The notes: generated from the letters alone by a model not told the origin. Numbered from the stretch's first letter, positions 1-7,585 are shown. The stretch is 8,702 nt of DNA from Methylotenera_A sp031379885 (GCA_031379885.1 JANNFN010000009.1:1-8702), one strand, 5' to 3'. Made by a program: numbers and translations.

Positions 1-746
1 CGGCGTATCGTTTCGTGAATCAGCCTTTTTAGCTCAAGTTTTGGATATTTACTCTTTACAATATCGAGCTGCGAAGCAAACAACTCAACGCTTTGTAGCT
101 GCTCAATGGTAATTAGGCCTGAGCGCAACCCATTGTCAATATCATGATTATTATAGGCAATTTCATCGGCAAAATTGGTGACTTGCGCTTCTAAGCTTGG
201 GTTGGTTTTGTTAATAAAACGCAACCCCACATCGCCCAGCTGCTTGGCATTTTTAATTGAGCAATGTTTGAGTATACCTTCGCGCAGCTCAAAAGTGAGG
301 TTTAAACCATCAAATTCGGCGTAACGCTGCTCCAGCTTTTCCACCACGCGCAATGACTGTAAGTTGTGTTCAAAACCACCATAATCTCGCATACAATCGT
401 TGAGCGCATCTTGCCCAGCATGGCCAAAAGGTGTGTGGCCGAGATCATGCGCGAGTGCGATGGCTTCTGTTAAATCCTCGTGCAGATTTAGCGTGCGTGC
501 GATGCCGCGCGCGAGCTGTGCTACTTCCAAACTATGCGTTAAACGTGTGCGAAATAAGTCACCTTCGTGATTAACAAAGACTTGGGTTTTATATTCTAAA
601 CGTCGAAATGCGGTGGAGTGAATAATACGATCGCGGTCTCGCTGGAAAGCATTGCGCACAGCTACACCATTGATTAACTGCGATGGCGGTTCATCGTAAA
701 GGCGGCCTAGCGAACTTTCTGGATTGGCAGCGTAAGGTTTTAGCAT
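1..746 (-). CDS. dgt: Deoxyguanosinetriphosphate triphosphohydrolase (Dgt), 3' end cut by window edge
   Basis: Cytoplasmic HD-domain enzyme of the Dgt family, which hydrolyses dNTPs (dGTP in the classic case) to the deoxynucleoside and triphosphate and so helps control dNTP pools. Seen here: the first 248 codons, starting MLKPYAANPESSLGRLYDEP. The family block RDRDRIIHSTAFRRLEYKTQ lies at about 36-55, followed by the metal-binding HD residues H71, H100-D101 (in AHDLGHTPFGHAG) and D194 (in NFADEIAYNNHDID). The usual protein is about 370-380 residues, so roughly a third is missing beyond the left edge; no frameshift or stop occurs in what is present. The ATG at 746-744 lies 15 bases after the aroB stop with no clear Shine-Dalgarno, which suggests coupling to aroB translation. 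The start also fits the usual N-terminus of the family. Identity is confident; substrate preference cannot be read from sequence. Confidence 0.95.
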   Translation of the reverse strand, partial: MLKPYAANPESSLGRLYDEPPSQLINGVAVRNAFQRDRDRIIHSTAFRRLEYKTQVFVNHEGDLFRTRLTHSLEVAQLARGIARTLNLHEDLTEAIALAHDLGHTPFGHAGQDALNDCMRDYGGFEHNLQSLRVVEKLEQRYAEFDGLNLTFELREGILKHCSIKNAKQLGDVGLRFINKTNPSLEAQVTNFADEIAYNNHDIDNGLRSGLITIEQLQSVELFASQLDIVKSKYPKLELKRLIHETIR

Positions 747-761
747 AAGTTCGCGAGCATG

Positions 762-1841
762 CTATTCAATGGCTTCTAAAGTTTGTTTGAGTTTAGCCGC
801 ATCGTAATCACTGGTAATCACCGCTTTACCAATGCCTTGCTGTAACACTAACCTTATTTTTCCATCGACTACTTTTTTATCAGATTGCATTAAATCAAGG
901 TACCTTTCAAAGCCCAAATTAGGCGCCCTGAGAGGCAAGCTGGATGCGGCTAGTAGAGCATGCATGCGCTGAACATCTGCACTTGTTAACCATCCCAATC
1001 GATGGGACAGATCGGCCGCAAGCATGGTGCCCGCAGCCACCGCCTCCCCATGTAGCCACACACCATATCCCATGGCGTTTTCTATTGCGTGGCCAAACGT
1101 GTGGCCCAAATTAAGCAGTGCGCGTTCGCCTGTTTCATGCTCGTCTGCTGCTACCACTTCAGCTTTATTTTTGCATGAGCGATAAATTGCGTAAGTAATT
1201 ACTGCTTCATCTAAAGCCATCAGTTTGCTAATGTTAGTTTCTAGCCAATCGAAAAAATCTGCATCGCGAATAAGCCCATACTTAATCACTTCTGCAACAC
1301 CTGCAGAAAGCTCGCGTTGCGGCAGAGTTTGCAATGTTTCAATATCGGCCAATACTAATTTGGGCTGATAAAACGCGCCAATCATATTTTTACCAAGCGG
1401 GTGATTAATGCCTGTTTTACCACCTACGCTTGAATCTACTTGCGATAGCAAAGTGGTAGGAATTTGTATAAACGGTACCCCTCTAAGGTAAGTAGCGGCA
1501 GCATAACCTGTTAAATCTCCAATAACGCCGCCGCCAAGCGCGATTAATGTAGTGCTACGCTCGCAACGGTTTTTTAGCAAAGCATCGTAAATTAAATTAA
1601 GCGTTTCGCTATTTTTATAGGTTTCGCCATCTGGCAAGATAATTTCTACCACACTGACACCGACATTACATAAAGACTGAGTCAGACGCTCAAGATACAA
1701 CGGTGCAACTGTAACGTTGGTAACAATGGCCACTTGTTTGCGCTTTAAATGCGGCAAAATTAAATCTACTTGGCTTATCAAGCCTTTGCCAATATGAATT
1801 GGATAAGCACGGTCGCCAAGCGCTACTTGTAGTGTCTGCAT
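762..1841 (-). CDS. aroB: 3-dehydroquinate synthase
   Basis: Second shikimate-pathway enzyme. It uses NAD+ and a divalent metal to convert DAHP into 3-dehydroquinate in the cytoplasm. Two ATG codons are adjacent (1844-1842 and 1841-1839). The second gives 359 residues and places the metal ligands at E184, H247 and H264, the positions known in E. coli AroB, so I chose it; the first would add one Met. Also visible: the NAD-site DGETYK at 71-76, GGGVIGD at 103-109, IPTTLLSQVDSSVGGKTG at about 127-144 including K142, K151, and the metal motifs AEVIKYG, NLGHTFGH and LHGEAVA. The length is normal and the gene is intact. It begins within 8 bases of the aroK stop, so the two are almost certainly cotranscribed. 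There is no convincing Shine-Dalgarno, which fits translational coupling to aroK. Confidence 0.97.
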   Translation of the reverse strand: MQTLQVALGDRAYPIHIGKGLISQVDLILPHLKRKQVAIVTNVTVAPLYLERLTQSLCNVGVSVVEIILPDGETYKNSETLNLIYDALLKNRCERSTTLIALGGGVIGDLTGYAAATYLRGVPFIQIPTTLLSQVDSSVGGKTGINHPLGKNMIGAFYQPKLVLADIETLQTLPQRELSAGVAEVIKYGLIRDADFFDWLETNISKLMALDEAVITYAIYRSCKNKAEVVAADEHETGERALLNLGHTFGHAIENAMGYGVWLHGEAVAAGTMLAADLSHRLGWLTSADVQRMHALLAASSLPLRAPNLGFERYLDLMQSDKKVVDGKIRLVLQQGIGKAVITSDYDAAKLKQTLEAIE

Positions 1842-1848
1842 CATGGTT

Positions 1849-2373
1849 CTATTTATTTTCTGTTAACAATTTTTCTATTTGATTGAGTATATTTGCGACA
1901 GGCTGATTGCCAGTATCAAAAATAAGCGTAGCTGTTTGCGTATAAAGTGGATTTCGTTCTGCATATAGTTGCTCTAGTTTAGCCCGAATATTCACATTTT
2001 GAAGTAAAGGTCGATGTTTGTCGTTTCGGGTTCTATGCCATAGGTCATTAACATTGGCGCGCAGGTAGATTACGGTGCCATTATTTTGTAACAGCGCTCT
2101 ATTTTCTTCTGCAATCACCGCACCACCACCAGTTGCCATGACAATATTGTTAAGTTTGGTAAGGTCTTGAATAACAGACGTTTCGCGTTTTCGAAAACCA
2201 GCTTCACCCTCAAGCTCGAATATGACGGGGATTTTAACTCCAGTACGCTTTTCAATTTCGTGATCTGTATCATAAAAAGTTTTGCCTAGATGTTTAGCCA
2301 GCAATTTACCAATAGTAGTTTTGCCTGCGCCCATTAAGCCTATAAAAAATATATTATTTGTATTCTCTTTCAC
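1849..2373 (-). CDS. aroK: Shikimate kinase
   Basis: P-loop kinase that phosphorylates shikimate with ATP in the fifth step of the shikimate pathway. The frame is open from a GTG at 2388-2386 (179 codons). I prefer the GTG at 2373-2371, which gives 174 residues, close to the 173 of E. coli AroK. It has GAG six bases upstream, whereas the first GTG is preceded only by the T-run of a terminator-like hairpin. Numbered from 2373: Walker A GLMGAGKTT at 12-20, shikimate-binding D37 in the DTD motif, R61 in GFRKRE, GGG at 82-84, lid arginine R121 in KHRPLL, and R140 in ERNPLY. All expected residues are present. It is followed almost directly by aroB. Function is secure; the start is the uncertain part, since both candidates are GTG. 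Confidence 0.95.
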   Translation of the reverse strand: MKENTNNIFFIGLMGAGKTTIGKLLAKHLGKTFYDTDHEIEKRTGVKIPVIFELEGEAGFRKRETSVIQDLTKLNNIVMATGGGAVIAEENRALLQNNGTVIYLRANVNDLWHRTRNDKHRPLLQNVNIRAKLEQLYAERNPLYTQTATLIFDTGNQPVANILNQIEKLLTENK

Positions 2374-2391
2374 TACATTCTCGGCCACAAT

Positions 2392-2425
2392 AAAAAATGC
2401 CTATCACACTAATGATAGGCATTTT
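2392..2425 (-). terminator. Intrinsic terminator-like hairpin between pilQ and aroK
   Basis: Positions 2394-2406 and 2413-2425 form a perfect 13-bp stem (core ATGCCTATCA with TGATAGGCAT) closed by a 6-base loop. Read on the minus strand, the stem is followed at once by six T's (2397-2392; the first four also pair in the lower stem). It begins 50 bases after the pilQ stop, so it would end the pilMNOPQ transcript. It sits only 3 bases before the first possible aroK GTG and 18 before the preferred one. aroK-aroB-dgt must therefore rely on read-through or on a promoter I cannot identify. On the plus strand only four T's follow the stem, so termination that way would be weaker. Confidence 0.75.
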
Positions 2426-2474
2426 AAGGCAAAGCGAACGTTCTGTCAGGTTATGCTTAATGTTACTTATATAA

Positions 2475-4610
2475 TTATCTTAGCCCTAAACTTTCATCCA
2501 TAATTTTTGGGGTGATGAAAATAAGTAACTCAGTCTTATCATCTTGTTTAGTTCTACGCTTAAATGCATTTCCAATAATGGGTAAGTCGCCAAAAAAAGG
2601 TACCTTTTCTACATCGTTGCGTTCGGTTTGCTCGTAAATACCGCCAAGTACTGCCGTCTCTCCATTCGCCACTAATACTTGAGTGGTAACGTTTTGAGTG
2701 TCAATCGATGGTACATTAAAAAAGATTTGTCCAACTTTTTCTTTCTTCACCTCTAAGTCCATTATGATTTTATCATCGGGTGTAATTTGAGGCGTAACTT
2801 CCAAGCTCAAAACCGCCTCTTTAAATGACACCGTAGTGGCTCCACTGCTAGAGGCCTCTAAGTATGGAATCTCAGTACCTGACGCAATTTTTGCTTTCTG
2901 TTGATTTGCGGTCGTAACGCGAGGACTAGATACAATCTTGCCGCGTTTATCACTTTCCATTGCAGACAACTCCAAATTAAGTAATAAGCCAGCAGGCAAC
3001 CTAAACAAACTGAATGCTAAACTACCTGAATTTGCAAGGGTGGAAGGTAAATTAGAATTTAGCCCACCTGTATTGCCAATCGCTGAAGCTGTTGTAGTAG
3101 AGCCTGTAGCTGAACCTGTATTATTTAGATTGCCACCTATACTAATTGCGTTGCTACCTGGAGTGGCACTATGTTGTACACCAAACCTTGCACCCAAACT
3201 TTTACCAAACTTTTCATCCGCCAGCACTAGGCGTGATTCAATCATTACTTGTCTTACAGGAACGTCAGTCTTATTAATAATCGCTTGAATTTCCTCAAGT
3301 TTTTTTGCTGTATCTTGAATAAATAGCGTATTAGTGCGCGGATCCCACACTGCACTACCGCGTTTAGAAAGAATGCTTCTGTTCTGATTAGCTGAACCAC
3401 CGGATCCACCACCAGAATTTGAACCAGTTAAAATGTTTTTAAACGCTTCAGCTTTTTGATATTTAAGCGTGAAGACTTCTGTACGCAATGGTTCTAAATC
3501 TTCAATCGCATTGATAGCTTCTAGCTGTGCTTTTTCCTTAGCTGCGACTTCTTCCGCTGGGGCAACTGTAATGACATTGCCTATTTTACGCATCGCCAAC
3601 CCTTTGTTTTGCATGATGATGTCCATGGCTTGATCCCACGGCACATCTTTCAGTCTTAAAGTAAGATTACCTGTAACGGTATCACTGGTAATAATATTTA
3701 GACCCGTAAAATCTGCAATCACTTGTAACACTGAGCGCACTTCAATATTTTGGAAATTAAGCGATAGCTTTTCTCCCGCATAACCTGGCTTATTACCGCG
3801 AACTAGTTTATTTGGGTCTTCTATTACTTGGCGCACATCAATAATAAACTTATTATCTGCTTGATAGGCTGATTGTTCCCAGTTGCCTTTTGGTTCAATC
3901 ACCATGCGACCATTTTTGCCTTGCTTCATCGTATCCACATACAACACCGGCGTATTAAAGTTGATCACATTCAGACGACGCTGCAATTCTGCAGGCACAT
4001 CAGTGTTCACAAAATCAACAATGATTAACTTGCCTTTTTGTTTAATATTGATACCAGCATTAGCGTCTGATAAATCGACAATAATTCGACCCTCACCATT
4101 TTTACCACGCGCAAAATCTACCCCAGAAATTGCATGCTCTTGATTAGTTGATACTGACTCTGCAAACCTTGTTTCAGTTGTTGTACCAGTTACAGCCTCG
4201 TTTCCTTGCAAGGTAATGATAACGTCATTACCACTAAGCACGGTGTTATAGCCGACATTTTTAGATAAGTTCAGCACCATGCGTGTTCTGTCTTTCGCTT
4301 GCGCCAATGAAACACTTTTAAGCGCACCTTGCTCACTTGAAATATTGTTCTTTGCCAAACCATTTCCAGTTTGTGGAAAATCTAAGGCAATCCTCGCTGG
4401 ATTGTTGAGTGTAAAGCCAGCTGGAGGGTTCGTCAGCGGTTCTTTCATTTGAATCCGAATACTTACACGCCCACCTGAAAGCGCAGAAAAATCAATCTTC
4501 TCGATTCTATTGCTAAATAAATTCTCGTCATCTGCCGCATATGCATTACCAAACAAACCTATACATATCAATAGCATGAATGCAAGTAGCTTCGTTATCA
4601 TTTTAATCAT
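2475..4610 (-). CDS. pilQ: Type IV pilus outer-membrane secretin PilQ
   Basis: Outer-membrane channel through which the pilus leaves the cell (also used for DNA uptake in competent species). The frame opens at 4625, directly after the pilP stop, with Mets at 4625, 4616, 4610 and 4601. I chose 4610 (711 residues) because GGA lies six bases upstream and it leaves a standard 25-residue signal peptide ending AYA. Domains from this start: AMIN-type repeats at about 36-135 and 160-262 (peptidoglycan binding), STN/N0 at about 282-350, secretin N1 at about 376-447 with a Gly/Ser loop near 398-408, and the secretin barrel from about 450 to 705, including VPFFGDLPIIGNAF at 670-683 and LLIFITPKI near the C-terminus. 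A Ser/Thr/Gly/Asn-rich stretch at about 481-530 interrupts the barrel domain. It is the last gene before the hairpin. Intact and confident. Confidence 0.97.
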   Translation of the reverse strand: MIKMITKLLAFMLLICIGLFGNAYAADDENLFSNRIEKIDFSALSGGRVSIRIQMKEPLTNPPAGFTLNNPARIALDFPQTGNGLAKNNISSEQGALKSVSLAQAKDRTRMVLNLSKNVGYNTVLSGNDVIITLQGNEAVTGTTTETRFAESVSTNQEHAISGVDFARGKNGEGRIIVDLSDANAGINIKQKGKLIIVDFVNTDVPAELQRRLNVINFNTPVLYVDTMKQGKNGRMVIEPKGNWEQSAYQADNKFIIDVRQVIEDPNKLVRGNKPGYAGEKLSLNFQNIEVRSVLQVIADFTGLNIITSDTVTGNLTLRLKDVPWDQAMDIIMQNKGLAMRKIGNVITVAPAEEVAAKEKAQLEAINAIEDLEPLRTEVFTLKYQKAEAFKNILTGSNSGGGSGGSANQNRSILSKRGSAVWDPRTNTLFIQDTAKKLEEIQAIINKTDVPVRQVMIESRLVLADEKFGKSLGARFGVQHSATPGSNAISIGGNLNNTGSATGSTTTASAIGNTGGLNSNLPSTLANSGSLAFSLFRLPAGLLLNLELSAMESDKRGKIVSSPRVTTANQQKAKIASGTEIPYLEASSSGATTVSFKEAVLSLEVTPQITPDDKIIMDLEVKKEKVGQIFFNVPSIDTQNVTTQVLVANGETAVLGGIYEQTERNDVEKVPFFGDLPIIGNAFKRRTKQDDKTELLIFITPKIMDESLGLR

Positions 4611-4625
4611 GTTCATTCCAATCAT

Positions 4626-5165
4626 TTATTCTTGCAGATTAATACTAGCGTTACGCTCTACCCAATCACCTGTCAGGTCATCTTGGATAATTTCTTTAAT
4701 TACTACATCACTTTCGTTAATTTTTGTCACCAACCCATAATTAGGGCCTAGATAGTTTCCCACCTTAATTTGTTGCACTGTGTTATCTGGTGTCTTTATC
4801 AATGCATAGGTGAGCTTACTTTTGCTCATAGAACCCACATATTTCAAGCTCTCTAGAGGATAAGCCTCTAGCGCCTCTTTAGGACGGTTAGTATTCGGTT
4901 GTAATGCCCCAGATTTACTGGTTGCCTTGCGCGCTTTAAAAGGATCTGACAATGTCCCATCGGCGTTATATTGAAGTGGAGAGTAAGGCAGCACCTCTGG
5001 TAGCGGCTCTACCCCCTTGCCCATGTCGTTAGCAGCGGTTGCCATAAATTTATCAAGGTCATCGCCCTTATCACCATTGCAAGCTACCAGCAACCCTAAC
5101 AAAATAGCAATGAGTGCGGGCTTTAGCGAAAAATTAAATTTCGTTATAGTATTGGTAAGCATCAT
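4626..5165 (-). CDS. pilP: Type IV pilus assembly lipoprotein PilP
   Basis: Inner-membrane lipoprotein that links the PilN-PilO complex to the periplasmic N-domains of the PilQ secretin. 179 residues. A lipoprotein signal runs from 1 to 28 with lipobox LVAC and the acylated Cys at 29. A low-complexity, probably disordered stretch follows (about 30-95, with Pro-rich PLPEVLPYSPLQ). The C-terminal beta-sandwich typical of PilP runs from about 98 to 175 (LKYVGSM, VGNYLGPNYGLVTKI, WVERNASINL). The start at 5165 overlaps the pilO stop as ATGA and has AAGGA nine bases upstream inside pilO, so translation is coupled but also has its own ribosome site. A second Met follows directly. The pilQ frame opens with no gap after its stop. 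Confidence 0.95.
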   Translation of the reverse strand: MMLTNTITKFNFSLKPALIAILLGLLVACNGDKGDDLDKFMATAANDMGKGVEPLPEVLPYSPLQYNADGTLSDPFKARKATSKSGALQPNTNRPKEALEAYPLESLKYVGSMSKSKLTYALIKTPDNTVQQIKVGNYLGPNYGLVTKINESDVVIKEIIQDDLTGDWVERNASINLQE

Positions 5166-5797
5166 TTTTTCTTGTCCTTCATTTGAGCCGCTTTTTTAGC
5201 TGCGACTTCAGAAGAATCCAAATAACGATAAGTTTTTGCGACTGCATCCATCGACAGCACGCTATCCTTAGCATCTTTATTCATTGGCGTGATTGATAAG
5301 TCATTTAAAGTAACAATTCTTGAGAGTTTAGAAATGTCGGTCGCAAATGCACCTATGTCGTGATAATTGCCTTTAATTTTAATTTGAATTGGCATCTCAG
5401 CATAAAAGTCGGCAACCACTTCCTGACCTGGTTTGAAAAGCTCAAACTCTAGGCCACGCCCCAAGCCTGCTTGGTTAATGTCTGTAAGCAAGCCATCCAT
5501 TTGTGATTTATCTGGCAATTGTTTTAATAAAGCACCAAAAGTTTTTTCAATATCAATCATTTGTTGCTTATAAGCCTCAATTTTTACTGCTTGTGCCTTT
5601 TTGGTTAAAAACGTTTGACGTAATTCTTCCTCTTTAGCTTTTGCTTGATCAAACTCATCAATTTCTGGACTCCATAAAAACCAGTAACCAAGCGCAACTA
5701 AAATCAAAAACACTATACTCAACAGCACCAGCTTAACCGGCATGGGCAAGCTTCCAGCATTTTTAAAATCTATATTATTAAAATCATCTAATTTCAT
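5162..5797 (-). CDS. pilO: Type IV pilus inner-membrane protein PilO
   Basis: Bitopic inner-membrane partner of PilN in the pilus alignment complex. 211 residues: a short cytoplasmic N-terminus (1-20), one membrane span at about 21-42 (VKLVLLSIVFLILVALGYWF), a charged coiled-coil stretch at about 48-90 with many Lys, Glu and Gln residues, then the periplasmic ferredoxin-like core at about 97-190 containing the recognisable PilO segment ELFKPGQEVVADFYAEMPI and KGNYHDIGAFATDIS. The tail is Lys-rich (KKAAQMKDKKK). The start overlaps the pilN stop by one base (TAATG), with a G-run seven bases upstream as ribosome site. The stop overlaps the pilP start as ATGA. Size and layout are normal for the family. 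Confidence 0.96.
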   Translation of the reverse strand: MKLDDFNNIDFKNAGSLPMPVKLVLLSIVFLILVALGYWFLWSPEIDEFDQAKAKEEELRQTFLTKKAQAVKIEAYKQQMIDIEKTFGALLKQLPDKSQMDGLLTDINQAGLGRGLEFELFKPGQEVVADFYAEMPIQIKIKGNYHDIGAFATDISKLSRIVTLNDLSITPMNKDAKDSVLSMDAVAKTYRYLDSSEVAAKKAAQMKDKKK

Positions 5798-6381
5798 TAT
5801 TTAGCCCCCATCTTTTTCTTATTGGGTGCTTCTTCTACTTTTTGGGATTTTAGGCTCACGTTAAGCGTAAACTCATTTTGCTTAATGTTATTCACTGTAA
5901 TTGATTTAATTTCAACAAGAATAGGCGACTCCATCCAATTAGATACACTTAAGTTTCTAACTAATGTTGCAACGCGGGCATTGGTATCTGCAACCCCTTC
6001 TAAGATAATAAGGTTACCCGTCTGCTTAATACTTTTCAAATATAAGCCTTCAGGCAACTGACGTGTCAGCTCGTCTAAAATGACGACTGATTGACTACGA
6101 TTTGTTTGTAGGTTTTCAACAATTTGCTTGCGCTCCAGCACATTGCTAATTTGATCTTTTAAATCTTTAATATCCGCAATTTCTTTGTCTAAACTAGTAA
6201 TTGCTTTTTCTAGACGGCCATTTCTTTCAAGTTGGGAAGATTTCTGCGCGCCTAGAAATTGCCAACCCAAAAATATAACGGCACAAGCTGCACCTGCGGC
6301 CATCAATCCCATTAACCCAAACTCACGTTGGCGTTCAGCACGCTTTATCTGACGGTGTGGTAATAAATTAATACGCATCAT
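5797..6381 (-). CDS. pilN: Type IV pilus inner-membrane protein PilN
   Basis: Bitopic inner-membrane protein that heterodimerises with PilO and recruits cytoplasmic PilM. The open frame runs back to 6411, but that would overlap pilM by 29 bases. The ATG at 6381, one base after the pilM stop and with GGTGG about seven bases upstream, gives the canonical N-terminus MMRINLLPHR (194 residues; the next codon is also ATG). INLLPHR at 4-10 is the known PilM-binding motif. A membrane span at about 22-43 is followed by a coiled coil at about 45-95 and a periplasmic ferredoxin-like domain at about 96-182 (LDELTRQLPEGLYLKSIKQ, LEGVADTNARVATLVRNL). The tail is Lys-rich. Intact, with the expected fold and context. 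Confidence 0.96.
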   Translation of the reverse strand: MMRINLLPHRQIKRAERQREFGLMGLMAAGAACAVIFLGWQFLGAQKSSQLERNGRLEKAITSLDKEIADIKDLKDQISNVLERKQIVENLQTNRSQSVVILDELTRQLPEGLYLKSIKQTGNLIILEGVADTNARVATLVRNLSVSNWMESPILVEIKSITVNNIKQNEFTLNVSLKSQKVEEAPNKKKMGAK

Positions 6382-6382
6382 G

Positions 6383-7453
6383 TTAATCCACCCCGCGCAT
6401 TGCAAGGCCACAAGCGATAATTAATGCAGGCGCATCAATTGCAACTTGATTTTGTTTCACTCTAGAGCCTAGTGACATCGATTGAAAAGGATTCGCCACA
6501 ATAGTATTGACTTGTGTGCGGTCTTGCACCATCACATCTATTGTCGGAATTGCGGCACAACCTCCAGCCAACACAATGTGATCAACGCGGTTATATTGTG
6601 TGGAGCTGGTAAAAAACTGTAATGCGCGCGCCACTTCCGTCGACAAAGATTGCATAAACGGCTGTAAAACTTCATTCTCGTAACTGTCAGGCAAGCCGCC
6701 TTTTCGTTTTGCAATTTCTGCTTCTTCAACAGACAAGCCGAAGCGGCGTTGAATTTCTTGTGTTAACTGCGAACCACCAAACGCTTGTTCACGCGTATAA
6801 ATAGAGGCGTTGTTATGTAACACATTGATATGCATCATCACCGCCCCAATATCCACAATCATCACAGTTTGATCTTTGCCTGCATTCGGTAATTGATTTG
6901 CCATAATGCTATACGCAGCTTCAGTGGCATAGGTATCAACATCCATCACCGTCACTTTAAGGCCCGCATCTTCGGCGGCGGCCACACGATCTTCAATTTT
7001 CTCTTTACGCGCTGCCGCAATAAGCACTTCAACTTCATCTGCGCCGTTGGGAGCAGGGCCTATTATTTGAAAGTCAATATTAACTTCTTCTAACGGGAAT
7101 GGGATATATTGATTTGCTTCGGCCTCTACCTGTGCCTCCATATCTGATTCACGCAAATCAGCTGACATCAATACTTTCTTAGTAATCACAGCGGCAGACG
7201 GCAAAGCAAGCGCAGTACGCTTTTCTCTAGAACCCAATAACTTCCACGCAAGCTTAACAGCATCAGAAACCTGCTCCAAACCAGAAACATTTCCGTCCAC
7301 AATGGCATCTTTTGGGATTGAGGCTATAGAATAACCTTCAAGGCGATATGTACCCTTGCCAGAAGCCGAGAGCTCTACCATCTTGACAGCTGAAGTACTT
7401 ATGTCAACCCCAATGAGAGGTGGCGTACTTTCGTTAAAAAAATCGAATTTCAA
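6383..7453 (-). CDS. pilM: Type IV pilus assembly ATPase-like protein PilM
   Basis: Cytoplasmic actin/FtsA-like protein that binds ATP and the PilN N-terminus, connecting the pilus motor side to the membrane complex. 356 residues, full length. Nucleotide-fold motifs: IGVDISTSAVKMVEL at 14-28 (phosphate 1), MIVDIGAVMMHINVLH at 198-213 (phosphate 2) and VLAGGCAAI at 294-302 (adenosine). The conserved PilM blocks EAEANQYIPFPLEEVN and IYTREQAFGGSQLTQEIQRR are also present. The start codon is TTG (7453-7451). The only nearby in-frame-looking ATG (7479-7477) runs into a stop immediately before the TTG, and the next internal Met is residue 25, which would remove the first nucleotide motif. An AGAG ribosome-site-like stretch lies about nine bases upstream. 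It is the first gene of the pilMNOPQ operon. Confidence 0.96.
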   Translation of the reverse strand: MKFDFFNESTPPLIGVDISTSAVKMVELSASGKGTYRLEGYSIASIPKDAIVDGNVSGLEQVSDAVKLAWKLLGSREKRTALALPSAAVITKKVLMSADLRESDMEAQVEAEANQYIPFPLEEVNIDFQIIGPAPNGADEVEVLIAAARKEKIEDRVAAAEDAGLKVTVMDVDTYATEAAYSIMANQLPNAGKDQTVMIVDIGAVMMHINVLHNNASIYTREQAFGGSQLTQEIQRRFGLSVEEAEIAKRKGGLPDSYENEVLQPFMQSLSTEVARALQFFTSSTQYNRVDHIVLAGGCAAIPTIDVMVQDRTQVNTIVANPFQSMSLGSRVKQNQVAIDAPALIIACGLAMRGVD

Positions 7454-7510
7454 ATTAAAATTCTCTTTCTATATTCATGAGTTATGCACAATAGTGATAA
7501 TTTACATTAA

Positions 7511-7539
7511 ATCCTAGCAACAACTTATCGCCCTGTAAA
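7511..7539 (-). promoter_or_regulatory. Predicted sigma70-type promoter for pilMNOPQ
   Basis: On the minus strand, TTTACA (7539-7534, five of six matches to TTGACA) and TAGGAT (7516-7511, four of six to TATAAT) are separated by exactly 17 bases. Transcription would start near 7504, leaving an untranslated leader of about 50 bases before the TTG start of pilM. This is the best-spaced promoter I found on this strand upstream of pilM. It is a prediction from consensus only; AT-rich DNA produces chance matches. Confidence 0.45.
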
Positions 7540-7585
7540 GCAAATTTTTATTTTAAATTTAACAAAAGGTCACATTTACCACAGA

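Noticed and set aside
2282..2503. Plus-strand open frame of 73 codons
   Set aside because: Antisense to aroK and running through the hairpin; no recognisable domain. A shadow of real coding.
2938..3288. Plus-strand open frame of 116 codons inside pilQ
   Set aside because: Opposite the low-complexity part of PilQ; its Pro/Leu/Val-rich composition is what antisense of Ser/Thr/Gly/Asn codons gives. No motif.
3883..4143. Plus-strand open frame of 86 codons inside pilQ
   Set aside because: Fully antisense to conserved PilQ N-domains; no ribosome site or family resemblance.
4510..4740. Plus-strand hydrophobic open frame across the pilP-pilQ junction
   Set aside because: Its hydrophobicity mirrors the PilQ signal peptide in antisense; both minus-strand genes are certain.
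5017..5199. Plus-strand open frame of 60 codons opposite the pilP start
   Set aside because: Antisense to the pilP signal peptide; no independent support.
5822..6061. Plus-strand open frame of 79 codons inside pilN
   Set aside because: Antisense to the PilN periplasmic domain; no domain seen.
6538..6729. Second minus-strand frame inside pilM
   Set aside because: Out of frame with the certain pilM product and without features of its own.
6893..7093. Plus-strand open frame of 66 codons inside pilM
   Set aside because: Antisense to conserved PilM sequence; no recognisable motif.
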